From contig CAVZAA010000002.1 in assembly GCA_963773105.1 (NCBI GenBank), forward strand, positions 1 to 64,000: DNA of 64,000 nt, in the 5' to 3' direction. This stretch comes from Trebonia sp963773105 (lineage in GTDB: Bacteria > Actinomycetota > Actinomycetes > Streptosporangiales > Streptosporangiaceae). This document shows positions 18,401 to 26,441 of this stretch, in pieces. A program made the position numbers and the translations under genes. Each line of letters starts with the position of its first letter. The stretch's first letter is position 1. The notes under the pieces are model-generated. The model did no database searches. It saw only the letters and a list, made by a program, of their open reading frames with translations, and was not told the origin of the DNA.

Positions 18401-18848
18401 TGGAAGTGAGCCCGATGAGCATCACGTCGCTGGTTGAGGAGACCGGCTGCACCATGACGGGCGGCTTGGATACGTTCGGCAGCACGAACGCCCCGGTCAG
18501 CCGCTCCTGTACGAGCTGCCGGGCCGTGTACAAGCCGGTTCCCGGCGCGAAGTGCAGCTCAATGTCAGACAGCCCCTCGATCGAGTCGCTGGTCACGTCG
18601 GTGACGTCGAGCACGCCTTCCAGCAGGTTCTTCTCAAGCGGCGTGGTGACCAGCGCCTCGACCTCGGGCGCGGACAGCCCCGGCGCCTCTGTCTGTATGT
18701 CCACCGTGACCGGGGACGTCTCAGGAAGCACGTCGGCCGGCATGCGGGACAATTGGAGGATCCCGAGGACCATGGCCACGGCGGCCAGCGCGATCACCAG
18801 CAGCCGGAACCGGATACAGGCATCGATAATTGAACGCAAGCGGGCCAC
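15492..18848 (-). CDS. RND-family transporter, divergent pump A
   Basis: A 1118-residue RND protein, first of the operon, with a GTG start after GGGGGG. N-terminal PADVLPETSPVTVDIQTEAP and GLSAPEVEALVTTPLEKNLL are family-typical. The TM4 position that carries Asp-Asp in pump B reads LGFVVTEAAGSVQVI (Thr413-Glu414, with Ser for the third acid). The usual Asp pair for proton relay is therefore gone, leaving one Glu. A Ser/Gly-rich periplasmic insert (about residues 930-950, GSAAGNQLSPNGSYASGTSR) and a long C-terminal cytoplasmic tail make it larger than usual. It may act together with pump B as a heteromer, or use Glu414 in place of Asp. Confidence 0.85.
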   Translation of the reverse strand: MARLRSIIDACIRFRLLVIALAAVAMVLGILQLSRMPADVLPETSPVTVDIQTEAPGLSAPEVEALVTTPLEKNLLEGVLDVTDVTSDSIEGLSDIELHFAPGTGLYTARQLVQERLTGAFVLPNVSKPPVMVQPVSSTSDVMLIGLTSRQWSMIDMSVAARWVIVPKLLSLAGVSNVSTFGQADRQLQVLVDPSVLAGNHVTLDQVIETVGDAQLTSPLSYLQGNTPGTAGFIEDMLQRMTIQPVLPFGTPKNMAELPVAGTTGVRLGDVATTVQGSPPLVGAGQENGAPALVLVVQKAPGANVLTVSREIDAAIASLKPGLPQIAFDTSLFRDDTYLNSSLGNLRTALIIAGVLMAVGLLALLLSLRLAFIALAGIALSFVAATALVSLLGYTFNSLVALGLLLALGFVVTEAAGSVQVILSRLGADAADEATVGQDRATLVARGVLTACGELRGALAGAGVAALVCIVPLLIATGLTAAFLRPMALAFALGIVVSMVTALTVTPALAVLVMVVGPRRARTAAGARAAGLAGMADRAGAAHERGITRVAAMPKLAHACLGLTAVAGIAALAALPFVHATQPQFTDRSLVMRLSGPPGMSLTEMSRMTSLVSGELRALPSVQSVGATLGRAANSDQVENVNTGELWITLKPDASYGQASSQISAIADGTPGLTGTVSTYEADSMTGVLASGSNTVVTRIYGVNGGGLATLAGRLSGVVARIPDVTGTTVTTPVTQPTIDINVNLDAAARYGISPGDVRREAGTLLSGLTVGNYFEDQEVFDVVVWGLPATRSSLSSIENLVIDTANGGHVRLGRVAAVAVQPQPSDIPQEAMSQYADVTATVSGDSAGSVSNAISAKLAGMTFPADYHAELVSPSQYGNVLAGSAAGNQLSPNGSYASGTSRFAFTGYVVAALVAVLLIGQAITGSWRLGFTSFLVLPACLSGAMLVTFATGQQQTLAAAAGLLAVFALAARLVIGVAARLRASADLDAGTGFGSLAQIAVPALVTAVALAPFVVMGDVPGMELLHTAAAVILGGLATTTLVCLVVLPSASSLFGPAPAVESDETPAGIAMADSADMAAVVAVPGTRQPPEAMDGHGQSVKVADAQPPDAVGLREDA

Positions 18849-19254
18849 CCCCCGTTTCTGCCTGCTACGTATAGTTGTCCTTAGTAACGCCCCTCTTAAA
18901 AGCGTTCAGCGTGCCCCGTTTCAAGCGGCACCTAGAAGAATGGCCCGTTCAGAGCAGGGCCCAAATCAAGGTCTACGAATTGAAAACGAACATAGCTTGG
19001 AGGTGGTTCTGCCACGCCTGCTTGCCCCTATTACTATGATTCTGACGGATTGCGGTGAAAAGTCAAGGTTCCAACCGGCGATCGCTCAGCCGCGAAGGCG
19101 GCAGGTTTCTCGTCGCAGCAACTGCGTCCCTCACTGTGGCGGTCTGAATTAAAGCCGCCGTCGTGGCCGCAGTGACAAGGAGTGGTTTCGTTGCCTACGG
19201 CCAGGACCCAGTCGGCGCTGTTGACACGAAGCCAGCGGTCCGTTCGAGATGATG
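18849..19254. other. Upstream region of the RND operon
   Basis: No gene. The first 60 bases contain the AT-richer promoter area of the RND operon (a TATACG on the minus strand near 18870 could be a -10). The rest up to the 42-bp repeat at 19255 shows nothing recognisable. Confidence 0.4.
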
Positions 19255-19298
19255 CTTTTGATTCTCCTGGACGGCCGATGGTTCCCGCCGCGCCCTCC
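19255..19298. repeat. 42-bp direct repeat, left copy
   Basis: Matches 22269-22310 at about 39 of 42 positions in the same orientation (CTTTTGATTCTCCTG … TGGTTCCCGCCGCGCCCT). The two copies bracket uppP, blaI and the M56 peptidase. Confidence 0.8.
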
Positions 19299-19350
19299 CC
19301 AGTGGGGACCCCCGGCATTGGATGCGCACTGCGCCTGGAACAGGTAGCAT

Positions 19351-19383
19351 CTACTCGTCTGTAGAATTACTACATGGCTGTAG
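19351..19383 (+). promoter_or_regulatory. Two CTAC-N6-GTAG dyads over the uppP promoter, probable BlaI operators
   Basis: CTAC-N6-GTAG occurs at 19351-19364 and again at 19370-19383. A TAGAAT (19362-19367) or TAGATT (19381-19386) between or at the edge of them can serve as -10. The same dyad with the same spacing precedes blaI at 20823. BlaI/MecI repressors bind TAC/GTA-type dyads, so this is likely the local repressor's site. Confidence 0.65.
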
Positions 19384-19441
19384 ATTCGCGAGGTTTGCGG
19401 CAGTCCGCCGCCCCTGCCCGTCTTGCGTCGAAGGAGCTGGC

Positions 19442-20677
19442 GTGACATATCTCCAGGCAGTCGTGATCGCGCTGGTCCAGGGCCTCACCGAGTTGTTCCC
19501 GGTGTCCAGCCTCGGCCACTCGGTCCTGATCCCGGCGTGGCTCGGCGGATCCTGGGAAACCCTGGTCACCCAGTCCTCCACAGCGGACAGCGAGTCGTCG
19601 TTCTATCTGGCCTACATCGTTGCGCTGCACGTGGCGACGGCGCTGGCGCTGCTGTGGTTCTTCCGGGCCGACTGGGTCCGGATCATCCGCGGCTTCCTGC
19701 GCAGCCTGCCCGCGAGCGTGCGCCTTAGCGCGCGGGAGCGGCGGCTGCGGCTGTCGGTGCTCGACAAGGACGAGCGGCTGGCGTGGATGATCATCTTCGC
19801 GACGATCCCCGTCGGTGTGACGGGCATCGCCCTCGAACACGTCTTCCGCACCCTGTTCGCCAAGCCTGCCGCAGCGGCGGTGCTGCTGTTCGTCAACGGG
19901 CTGATCCTGCTCGGCGCCGAAGCGCTGCGCCGGGCCGCCGTCCAGCGCAAGCGGGCCGATGTCCCGGAAACCCTTGCTGCCCAGGCGCCCGCACCCGCCG
20001 GCCCATTGTGGCAAGCAGCGGCACCGGGCTACCCGGCTGCCCCCGGCTACGCCCCCTCTACTCCACCGAACCCCGGCTACCCCGGCCCCGGCTATCCCCA
20101 GAGCACTGGGGACCCCGCCGCTCCCGGGTACGCGGGCGGTTCCGATTACCGCGGAGCGCGGGAGTACCCCGCCGGGGCGCCCGGTACGCCGGCCTACTCG
20201 GGGACGCCCGCCGGCCGGGGAGGACACGTATCGCACCGCGCTCCTTCCGGTGGGCGGGCTGACTCCGACCTCATCGAGGCGGAGCGGTCTGACGCGCGGA
20301 TCTCGAAACTGTCGTACAAAGACGCCGTCGTGATCGGATCCCTCCAGATCCTCGCACTGCTCGCCGGGATAAGCCGGTCCGGCGTCACGATGGCCGGCGG
20401 GCTGTGGCGCGGCCTGGACAACGAGGACGCTGCCCGGTTCGCGTTCCTGCTGGCCACCCCGGTGATCCTCGCGGCCGGCGTGCTCAAGGTCCCGTCGCTG
20501 GCCGGGCCGGCTGGGGCGCACATCCACGGCCAGGTCGCCGTCGGCTTCATCGTCTGCGCCGTCGCGGCCTACATCTCGGTCCGCTTCCTCGTCCGCTGGT
20601 TCCGGACCAGGACCCTGATCCCGTTCGCGGTCTACTGCCTGGCCGTCGGCCTTATCAGCATCCTCCGGTTCATCTGA
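19442..20677 (+). CDS. uppP: Undecaprenyl-diphosphatase with a large Pro/Gly/Tyr insertion
   Basis: Integral membrane phosphatase that recycles undecaprenyl pyrophosphate for peptidoglycan synthesis. Start is GTG at 19442 with AAGGAG upstream. The two active-site motifs are present: LVQGLTELFPVSSLGHSVLI at residues about 11-30 and LLAGISRSGVTMAGGL at about 306-321. The protein has 411 residues where the family usually has about 270-280. The excess is an insert of about 115 residues at about 170-285, rich in PGY, PAAPGY and GGSDYR, in a cytoplasmic or exoplasmic loop before the second motif. Upstream dyads shared with blaI suggest it is repressed by BlaI and induced by cell-wall stress, for example bacitracin-like agents. 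Confidence 0.9.
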   Translation: MTYLQAVVIALVQGLTELFPVSSLGHSVLIPAWLGGSWETLVTQSSTADSESSFYLAYIVALHVATALALLWFFRADWVRIIRGFLRSLPASVRLSARERRLRLSVLDKDERLAWMIIFATIPVGVTGIALEHVFRTLFAKPAAAAVLLFVNGLILLGAEALRRAAVQRKRADVPETLAAQAPAPAGPLWQAAAPGYPAAPGYAPSTPPNPGYPGPGYPQSTGDPAAPGYAGGSDYRGAREYPAGAPGTPAYSGTPAGRGGHVSHRAPSGGRADSDLIEAERSDARISKLSYKDAVVIGSLQILALLAGISRSGVTMAGGLWRGLDNEDAARFAFLLATPVILAAGVLKVPSLAGPAGAHIHGQVAVGFIVCAVAAYISVRFLVRWFRTRTLIPFAVYCLAVGLISILRFI

Positions 20678-20822
20678 GACGGCTGGTCGGTGAGCGGTCC
20701 GACGGTGACCGCGACCAGCGGCGAGGCCCGCCGGTACTCCCGGCCTCGGCCCGGAGGCACTGCCGGCGCCGGTTCGCGTGGCCGGGCTGGCGACGGGTGG
20801 CATACTGTCAGGACGAAAACAT

Positions 20823-20846
20823 CTACGTACGCGTAGAAGTTACGAT
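20823..20846 (+). promoter_or_regulatory. CTAC-N6-GTAG dyad and -10 element of blaI
   Basis: The dyad at 20823-20836 (CTAC GTACGC GTAG) is directly followed by TACGAT at 20841-20846, a good actinobacterial -10. A repressor bound there would block the promoter, giving autoregulation of the BlaI-type gene. Confidence 0.6.
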
Positions 20847-20881
20847 GCGGGCACGAGGCGACGACAGGAAGGCGGGTAGCC

Positions 20882-21280
20882 ATGCCGGCAAACGCCAGGC
20901 CGCCGGGCGCGGAGCCCGGGCGGCGGGCGGCGGGAGAGCTGGAAGCCGCAGTTCTGGCCGTGCTGCAGAACGCCGACACTCCCCTATCCCCGGCCGACGT
21001 CCTGGCGCGGCTGGGCGGCGGGCTGGCGTATACCACTGTGGTGACCATCTTGGCGCGGCTGCACGCGAAGGGCGTCGTCAGCCGGCATAAGGACGGCCGG
21101 TCGTTCCGCTACTCCCCGGCCGACGACCCGGCCGGACTGGCCGCCCGGCGACTGGCCCGGATGCTGGACGCCGAACCGGACCGCGAGGGAGTGCTGGCGC
21201 GATTCGTGTCGGGCTTGTCCGGCGCCGACGAAGACCTGCTGCGCCGGGTGCTCGGCGACGACGCCCAAGGGCGCGGGTAA
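20882..21280 (+). CDS. blaI: BlaI/MecI-family transcriptional repressor
   Basis: A 132-residue winged-helix repressor. The DNA-binding part is residues about 20-80: GELEAAVLAVLQNADTPLSP, DVLARL, LAYTTVVTILARLHAKGVVS and the wing RHKDGRSFRYSP. The C-terminal helical part serves dimerisation. Family members are inactivated by a BlaR1-type M56 peptidase, and exactly such a gene lies 24 bases downstream. GGAAGGCGGG precedes the ATG. It carries its own copy of the dyad found at uppP. Confidence 0.9.
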   Translation: MPANARPPGAEPGRRAAGELEAAVLAVLQNADTPLSPADVLARLGGGLAYTTVVTILARLHAKGVVSRHKDGRSFRYSPADDPAGLAARRLARMLDAEPDREGVLARFVSGLSGADEDLLRRVLGDDAQGRG

Positions 21281-21304
21281 CGCGGGTAAGAGGGGGCAAG
21301 CGCG

Positions 21305-22264
21305 ATGCGCCTGGTGGTTTACCTTCCCCTGCTGGTGCCGCTGCTGGCGGCTCTTGCGGCCAGGCCGCTGGCCGAACGGCTGCCGCCGGCCACGGCGACC
21401 TGGCTGCTGTCGACTAGTGCCCTGCTCCTGGCTGCCGCCAGCAGCGCGGTGCTCGGCATGCTCGCGCTGACCGCAGTGGTCCGCGTCCCGCTAGTTGACG
21501 TGGTCGGGAGGATGTCCGGGCAGGTGATCAGGAACAACGACCCTGCCTCGGTGCCGGTCGCGCTCGTTGCCGGGGTGCTGCTGGCCGCGGCGGTCGCGTC
21601 CACGACGCGGGCGCTGTGGCGCCGCGCCGCCGCGCTAGTCGCCGCGGGGCGTCATGCCCGTCTGCTACCCGGCTCCGGCCAGGTCGTGGTGACCGCCGAC
21701 GATGCTGCCGACGCCTACACCCTGCCCGGCCTGCCGTGCCGAGTTGTGATCACCGACGGCATGCTGCGCGCCCTTAACGGCCAGGAGCAGCGGGTCCTGC
21801 TGGCGCATGAGCACGCTCACGCCTCCGGCCTGCACTACCTGTTCGGCACCGCCGTCCGCCTCGCCGCAGCCGCCAACCCCTTCCTGCACCCCGTCACCAC
21901 CGCCGTCGGCTACAGCATGGAACGGTGGGCCGACGAGCACGCGGCCTCGGTCACCGGTGACCGGAAGCTCACCGCGCGCGCGATCGCCCGCGCCGCCCTC
22001 GCCGCCACCGCCAGCCCGCCCCGACGCCCGCCAGGCCACAGCGCCCTCGGCGTCCTCGGCGCCGCCACCCCTCTCACCCGGACCCAGCGCCCGGGGCCCG
22101 TACCCCGCCGCGTGGCCGCCCTGCTCTGCCCCCCGCCCCGGCCGGGCCTGCTCCTCCTGGCCGCCGGGCTTCTCCTCGTCGCCGTTTCCGGCGCATCGGT
22201 CCTGGAGGCAGCCCGCGACCTGCACGCCATGCTTGCCCTCGCCCGATACGACACCGGGTCCTGA
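21305..22264 (+). CDS. M56-family membrane metallopeptidase (BlaR1-like, no sensor domain)
   Basis: A 319-residue membrane protein with segments near residues 3-22, 34-58, 78-100 and 285-305. The zinc site HEHAH (HExxH) is within LLAHEHAHASGLHYLF at about residue 164, followed by the downstream WADEHAA acid motif. This is the peptidase core of BlaR1/MecR1, without the beta-lactam-binding C-terminal domain. It probably senses envelope stress through its membrane part and triggers loss of the BlaI repressor encoded just upstream. Confidence 0.85.
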   Translation: MRLVVYLPLLVPLLAALAARPLAERLPPATATWLLSTSALLLAAASSAVLGMLALTAVVRVPLVDVVGRMSGQVIRNNDPASVPVALVAGVLLAAAVASTTRALWRRAAALVAAGRHARLLPGSGQVVVTADDAADAYTLPGLPCRVVITDGMLRALNGQEQRVLLAHEHAHASGLHYLFGTAVRLAAAANPFLHPVTTAVGYSMERWADEHAASVTGDRKLTARAIARAALAATASPPRRPPGHSALGVLGAATPLTRTQRPGPVPRRVAALLCPPPRPGLLLLAAGLLLVAVSGASVLEAARDLHAMLALARYDTGS

Positions 22265-22268
22265 CCCT

Positions 22269-22310
22269 CTTTTGATTCTCCTGAACGGACGGTGGTTCCC
22301 GCCGCGCCCT
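22269..22310. repeat. 42-bp direct repeat, right copy
   Basis: Same orientation as 19255-19298, three differences. It starts right after the M56 gene and its last base touches the stop codon of the broken MFS gene on the other strand. Confidence 0.8.
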
Positions 22311-23235
22311 TACCAGCTGCCCTTACGCTCTGGCACGCGGGAGACAAGCGGCACCATAACCAGCAACAGGACCCCGGCAACCACCCAGAGAATATGAGCC
22401 TGGGCTATGCCGGGGTCGGCGCTGCGGTTGAGGATGGCCGTGACCGTCGAGACGGAGAAGATGATGCCGGTGAAGACGAACATCCGACGCAGTCCGGTGA
22501 TCGCCGCCACTTCGTTGGGTGCGACCTGGAGGCACGCATTCCTGGAAGCGGGGTTAGCCAGGCCATTGCCGAGACCGGTGATTCCGGCGCCGATGCTAAG
22601 CCACACGTAGGGACTCAGGCCGAGCCGGGGCGATATCGCCATCGCCACCGTGCCGACCGCCACCACTATGAAGCCGACCGCGAGGGGCCGCCGGTAACCG
22701 GTCCACCGCAACGCCATAGCCGCAGCGGCTCCAATCACGATCGCCCCGACGCCACGGGCGGCGAGAAGCGTGCCGGCGCTGAGCGGAGCGAGGTGGTACC
22801 GGTCCTCGGCGTAGAGCCGGGGCGAGGGACGCCACGCCGAAACCCACGATCCCCCACAGCAGGTTCAGGCTGTTCATCACCGCGAAGCCCTTGGCCCGCA
22901 GCAGCCGCATCGGGATGAACGGCTCAGCCGATCGCCTGGTATGGCGGACGAACAACCACAGCGCAATCAGCGCCACCGCCTCGGGAACGAGAAGAGACCG
23001 GGTCGTAGACGGTCGTGTTCTTATTGCCGATGCTGGTGATCCCGAAGTTCGCAGCCAGGATGAACAGCCCCATCAGCACCAGTCCGCGGATATCCGTCCT
23101 CGTCCGCGTCGTTCGCGGGGAATCAGGAACGAATTTGACGAGCGCGCCGAGCAGCACGATCCCGATCGGGACGTTGACGAAGAAGATCCACCCGTGCCCA
23201 ACCCGGCCAAGTGCTCGATCGCCACGGTCGTTAGC
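22310..23235 (-). pseudogene. Broken MFS drug transporter (DHA2-type), C-terminal part
   Basis: Three pieces in different minus-strand frames together read as the second half of a 14-TM MFS exporter: WIFFVNVPIGI at the 5' side (about 23190), then PFIPMRLLRAKGFAVMNSLN and LLWGIVGFG (about 22880), then PYVWLSIGAGITGLGNGLAN and the last helices ending PERKGSW. At least two frameshifts separate them. The N-terminal half with motif A is absent, the remaining sequence stopping about 15 bases before the lyase gene. It is a pseudogene. Confidence 0.85.
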
Positions 23236-23250
23236 ATATCTAACGATCCG

Positions 23251-24765
23251 TTACTCGCGGTCCTGGGCGCTTAGTCGGTTTCGCAGCGTTTCCACGTCCC
23301 GGCCGAACCGGCGGTCGGCGACGCCGACGGGCAGATCTTCGGTGAGTGCGTCCAGTTCCGCCCGCAGAGCGGCGGCAGGCAGTACCGCGTCCGGATGGCC
23401 GACGGCGAGGCGGCGGGCCTGATGTACTGCGAGGAGCTCGCAGGCGAGCACTTCGGTGACGCCATCCAGGGCGATCCGGACCGCCTGCGCCTCTCCAAGC
23501 GAGAAGGTCTGCGCGTCTTCCTGTCCGCCCGATGTCTCAACCGGGCCGATGACCGCCGGGATGGCCTGACGACGAAGCTCGTGCGCGACGCCGACCGCCC
23601 GCTTGTGCACCGGCGAGAGGCCGGTCTGCGGTCCCGGCTCGGCCGACAGCTGCGCGTTCAGGCCGGTGACGGCCGGGTCCATGAGCCGGTGCAGCCGGGT
23701 GGCGCCCAGCTCGGCCACCCCGATCAAGGCCACGGTCAGGGCATGGAGGTGAACCGCGAGGTCATAGCCGTAGAAGCCCGCGCTGCCGACGAACTGGCCG
23801 TCCAGGAACGCGGGCGAATCCGTCACTCCCCCGAGAGCGCGCTCGGTCGCCGCGTCCAGGGCGTCGATCGCGCGGCTGAGGTGGGCGAGAACCTGGGGTG
23901 ACGCGCGGAACGACACCGGCGGCTGCAGCGCGTGCGGACGAGACGGCGGACCCGTCAGGTCACGCAGCCGCTCGGTGACCCGGGCGAGAGCACCGTCGCC
24001 ACGGGCAAGCCTTGCGTCGAGCACATCACGGGCGGCGCCTGTGATCGTGAACTCGGCTGCCAGGACGGTCAGCGCGTGCCGCAGGACCTGCCGGGCGTCT
24101 TCGGCCGCGAGCACGGCAAGCGCCGTGGTCATGGGCACGCCCTCGATCAGCGCCACACCCTCCTTGGGTCCGAGCCGCAGCGGCACGAGACCGGCGTCCG
24201 CCAGCGCTTGCGCGGCCGGGCGCGTCCCAGCTCCCAGCCCAGGGGCCAGCACATCGCCTGCAGCCGTCAGCGCCGCGCCGAGATGCGCGAGACCCACGAT
24301 CTCGCCCGCCACGCCGGTCGACCGGCGCGGAAGTGCGGGCAGCAGGCCGAGTGCGATCGATTCCGCCAGCCGGACGCACAGCGCGGCGGATACGGCGGCA
24401 TCGCCGTTGAGGAACGTGCGCAGGCGCACGGCCAGGACCGCGCGGGTCTCGGCCGGGCTGAGCCAGGGAGGTCCGCCTACTGCCCGTGCGGTCAGGAGCG
24501 CCTCGGACTGCCGCACGCGGGCGGCGTCATCGAGACCGACCTCGCTCAACTTGCCCATGCCGGTCGTGACGCCGTAGACCGGGCCGCCCGCGTCGAGCGC
24601 CGCCAGCATCCAGGCGCGTCGCCGATCGAGCGAGCCGATCAGTTCATCCCCCAGCTCGGGCACCAGCTCTCCGCGCGCGACAGCCAGCACCGCGCGCGCG
24701 TCTAGTCCGCCCGGTTCCGTCAACACGCTCCCATCCGTCACAAAGGCAACGCTAGTTCTAGCCAT
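23251..24765 (-). CDS. Aromatic amino-acid ammonia-lyase homologue lacking the MIO triad
   Basis: A 504-residue member of the histidine/phenylalanine ammonia-lyase fold. Family landmarks: PVYGVTTGMGKLSEV with Tyr64 (catalytic Tyr of YGxxTGFG), PVSFRASPQVLAHL and SGGQEDAQTFSLGEA. The segment that forms the MIO electrophile, normally GSVGASGDLAPLAHL, is STGVAGEIVGLAHL: Ala-Ser-Gly is Val152-Ala153-Gly154, so the essential Ser is missing. The second catalytic tyrosine (normally QDPYSLR) is Val in QPPVSFR. It cannot work as an ordinary ammonia-lyase, yet the full-length frame is intact. It may be a repurposed enzyme or binding protein. Confidence 0.8.
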   Translation of the reverse strand: MARTSVAFVTDGSVLTEPGGLDARAVLAVARGELVPELGDELIGSLDRRRAWMLAALDAGGPVYGVTTGMGKLSEVGLDDAARVRQSEALLTARAVGGPPWLSPAETRAVLAVRLRTFLNGDAAVSAALCVRLAESIALGLLPALPRRSTGVAGEIVGLAHLGAALTAAGDVLAPGLGAGTRPAAQALADAGLVPLRLGPKEGVALIEGVPMTTALAVLAAEDARQVLRHALTVLAAEFTITGAARDVLDARLARGDGALARVTERLRDLTGPPSRPHALQPPVSFRASPQVLAHLSRAIDALDAATERALGGVTDSPAFLDGQFVGSAGFYGYDLAVHLHALTVALIGVAELGATRLHRLMDPAVTGLNAQLSAEPGPQTGLSPVHKRAVGVAHELRRQAIPAVIGPVETSGGQEDAQTFSLGEAQAVRIALDGVTEVLACELLAVHQARRLAVGHPDAVLPAAALRAELDALTEDLPVGVADRRFGRDVETLRNRLSAQDRE

Positions 24766-24935
24766 CGTGCGGAGGAATATCGGCCGCTTGGTCGCGCTAT
24801 GTCGCCCATGTTGATAAAGTGCCGTCCAGCCACTTAGCCATCCTTTATGATTCCCTCGGCTAAGCCGCGTCGCGCCTCAGCCGTACCTTGCGCACAAAGC
24901 GGTTTCGCGGGGCAGATGCGCGCTTTACGGGGTGA

Positions 24936-26441
24936 GTGAGGTTCCAGGTGGCCGGAACACTAGTGGGACGATACGAGCTTGAGTTTGCGCTCGGCCGCGG
25001 AGCCATGGGCGAGGTCTGGCGCGGCCGGGACCTGGCCACCCGCCAGCCGGTTGCCGTCAAGCTCGTCCAACTCGCCAACATCGATGACCAGGCGCGACTC
25101 GGGGAGACCATCGCCAGGTTCCGCCGCGAGGCTGACACGCTCGCCCGGCTGAGGCACCCCAACATCATCTCCGCCCTCGAGGCCGGCCGTGTCGGCAGCG
25201 AGCTGTTCATGGTGATGGAGCTGGCCGAGGGGATGTCGATGGAGGCCATGCTGCGCCAGCGGCAGGCCAACGGCCTGGGGATGTTCCCGGTCGAGAGCGT
25301 GCTCCGCATCGCCAAGCAGGCCTGCTCCGGGCTGGCCGCCGCGCACGAGATCGGCGTCGTGCACCGCGATATCAAGCCAAGCAACCTCATGGTGTCGGCC
25401 CGAGGACACCTCACGATCGTCGACTTCGGCATCGCGCGGCTGCTCGAAGACAACTCACCGCGGCTGACGGCGGCGAGTCAGACCGTCGGCTCGCCCTTGT
25501 ACATGTCGCCCGAACAGGCTGTGGGCATCGACGTAGACGGGCGCTCGGACCTGTACTCGTTCGGCTGCGTCCTGTACGAGCTGTTGGCCGGCCGCCCGCC
25601 CTTCGTGGCCGAGGCCCCGATCGCCGTGATGCGCATGCACCTGGAGGAACAGCCGGTCCCGATGCGCCACGTTCGCTCTGACCTGCCCAACGGGCTGCCC
25701 GAACTGGTTGACCGGCTGCTTGAGAAGGACCGCGGTGCACGGCCACCGGACGCCGGATACGTGCTGCGCAGTCTGATCGCCATCAGCGACAACTTCAACG
25801 GGAGCACCACCCCTGAGCATGAGGGTGACCGGCGCACCTTCCTGGTCGGCGCCGACGAGACGGTCCGCGCCGCCTGGCCCGTGCCTCCCGCTGACCCGGG
25901 TCGCGAGACCTACCGCGCGACCCTGGTGGCCGACGATCCGCCGCAGTGGCCGGAGCAACGACCAAGCTCCGATGACATGGGCAAGCGCCGCGCCAACGGC
26001 GGCCCGGACGGCTGGCCCGCCCCGCGGCCGAGACGCCGTCGTCGTTGGACCGGCATACTCAGCAGCCTGCTCACCGTCGCCATCGTGGCCGGCGTCGCCG
26101 CCTACGTATGGACTAAGACTCACCAGACCCTCAAGATCACGGCGGCCACCGTCTCGGTCACGAACCCTGACAAGATCGCCTGCAACTCCACGGTTGACGT
26201 GGTCGGCACCATCTTCACCAACGGCAAGGGCGGGCCGATCACCTACCAGTGGACCAAGGACGGCGAGAACCTGCCGACCGGCACGGTCACCGCCACCAGC
26301 GGGCAACAGCAGGTCCGCGTTGAGCTCAAGTGGTACCTGCGTGGCAAGGGAATCCACCACGCCGCGGCGATCTTCCAGGTCTTCACGCCCAATGTGATCT
26401 CCGCCCAGTCCGCCTCCTTCACCTACAAGTGCGCCGCGTGA
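24936..26441 (+). CDS. Membrane Ser/Thr protein kinase with extracellular domain
   Basis: A 501-residue PknB-type kinase. The GTG at 24936 is the chosen start. Residues 12-290 are the kinase: LGRGAMGEVWRG loop, Lys42 in VAVKL, the catalytic loop HRDIKPSN (Asp145), DFG at 163-165, and LYMSPEQA. A disordered linker follows, then a basic stop-transfer and one membrane helix at about 372-392. About 110 extracellular residues (ITAATVSVTNPDKIACNSTV, with two Cys) look Ig-like. It is the first gene of an overlapping triad with an FHA protein and a second kinase. Confidence 0.92.
   Translation: MRFQVAGTLVGRYELEFALGRGAMGEVWRGRDLATRQPVAVKLVQLANIDDQARLGETIARFRREADTLARLRHPNIISALEAGRVGSELFMVMELAEGMSMEAMLRQRQANGLGMFPVESVLRIAKQACSGLAAAHEIGVVHRDIKPSNLMVSARGHLTIVDFGIARLLEDNSPRLTAASQTVGSPLYMSPEQAVGIDVDGRSDLYSFGCVLYELLAGRPPFVAEAPIAVMRMHLEEQPVPMRHVRSDLPNGLPELVDRLLEKDRGARPPDAGYVLRSLIAISDNFNGSTTPEHEGDRRTFLVGADETVRAAWPVPPADPGRETYRATLVADDPPQWPEQRPSSDDMGKRRANGGPDGWPAPRPRRRRRWTGILSSLLTVAIVAGVAAYVWTKTHQTLKITAATVSVTNPDKIACNSTVDVVGTIFTNGKGGPITYQWTKDGENLPTGTVTATSGQQQVRVELKWYLRGKGIHHAAAIFQVFTPNVISAQSASFTYKCAA

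Noticed and set aside
19370..20803. 477-codon minus-strand frame
   Set aside because: Antisense to uppP, whose motifs are unmistakable.
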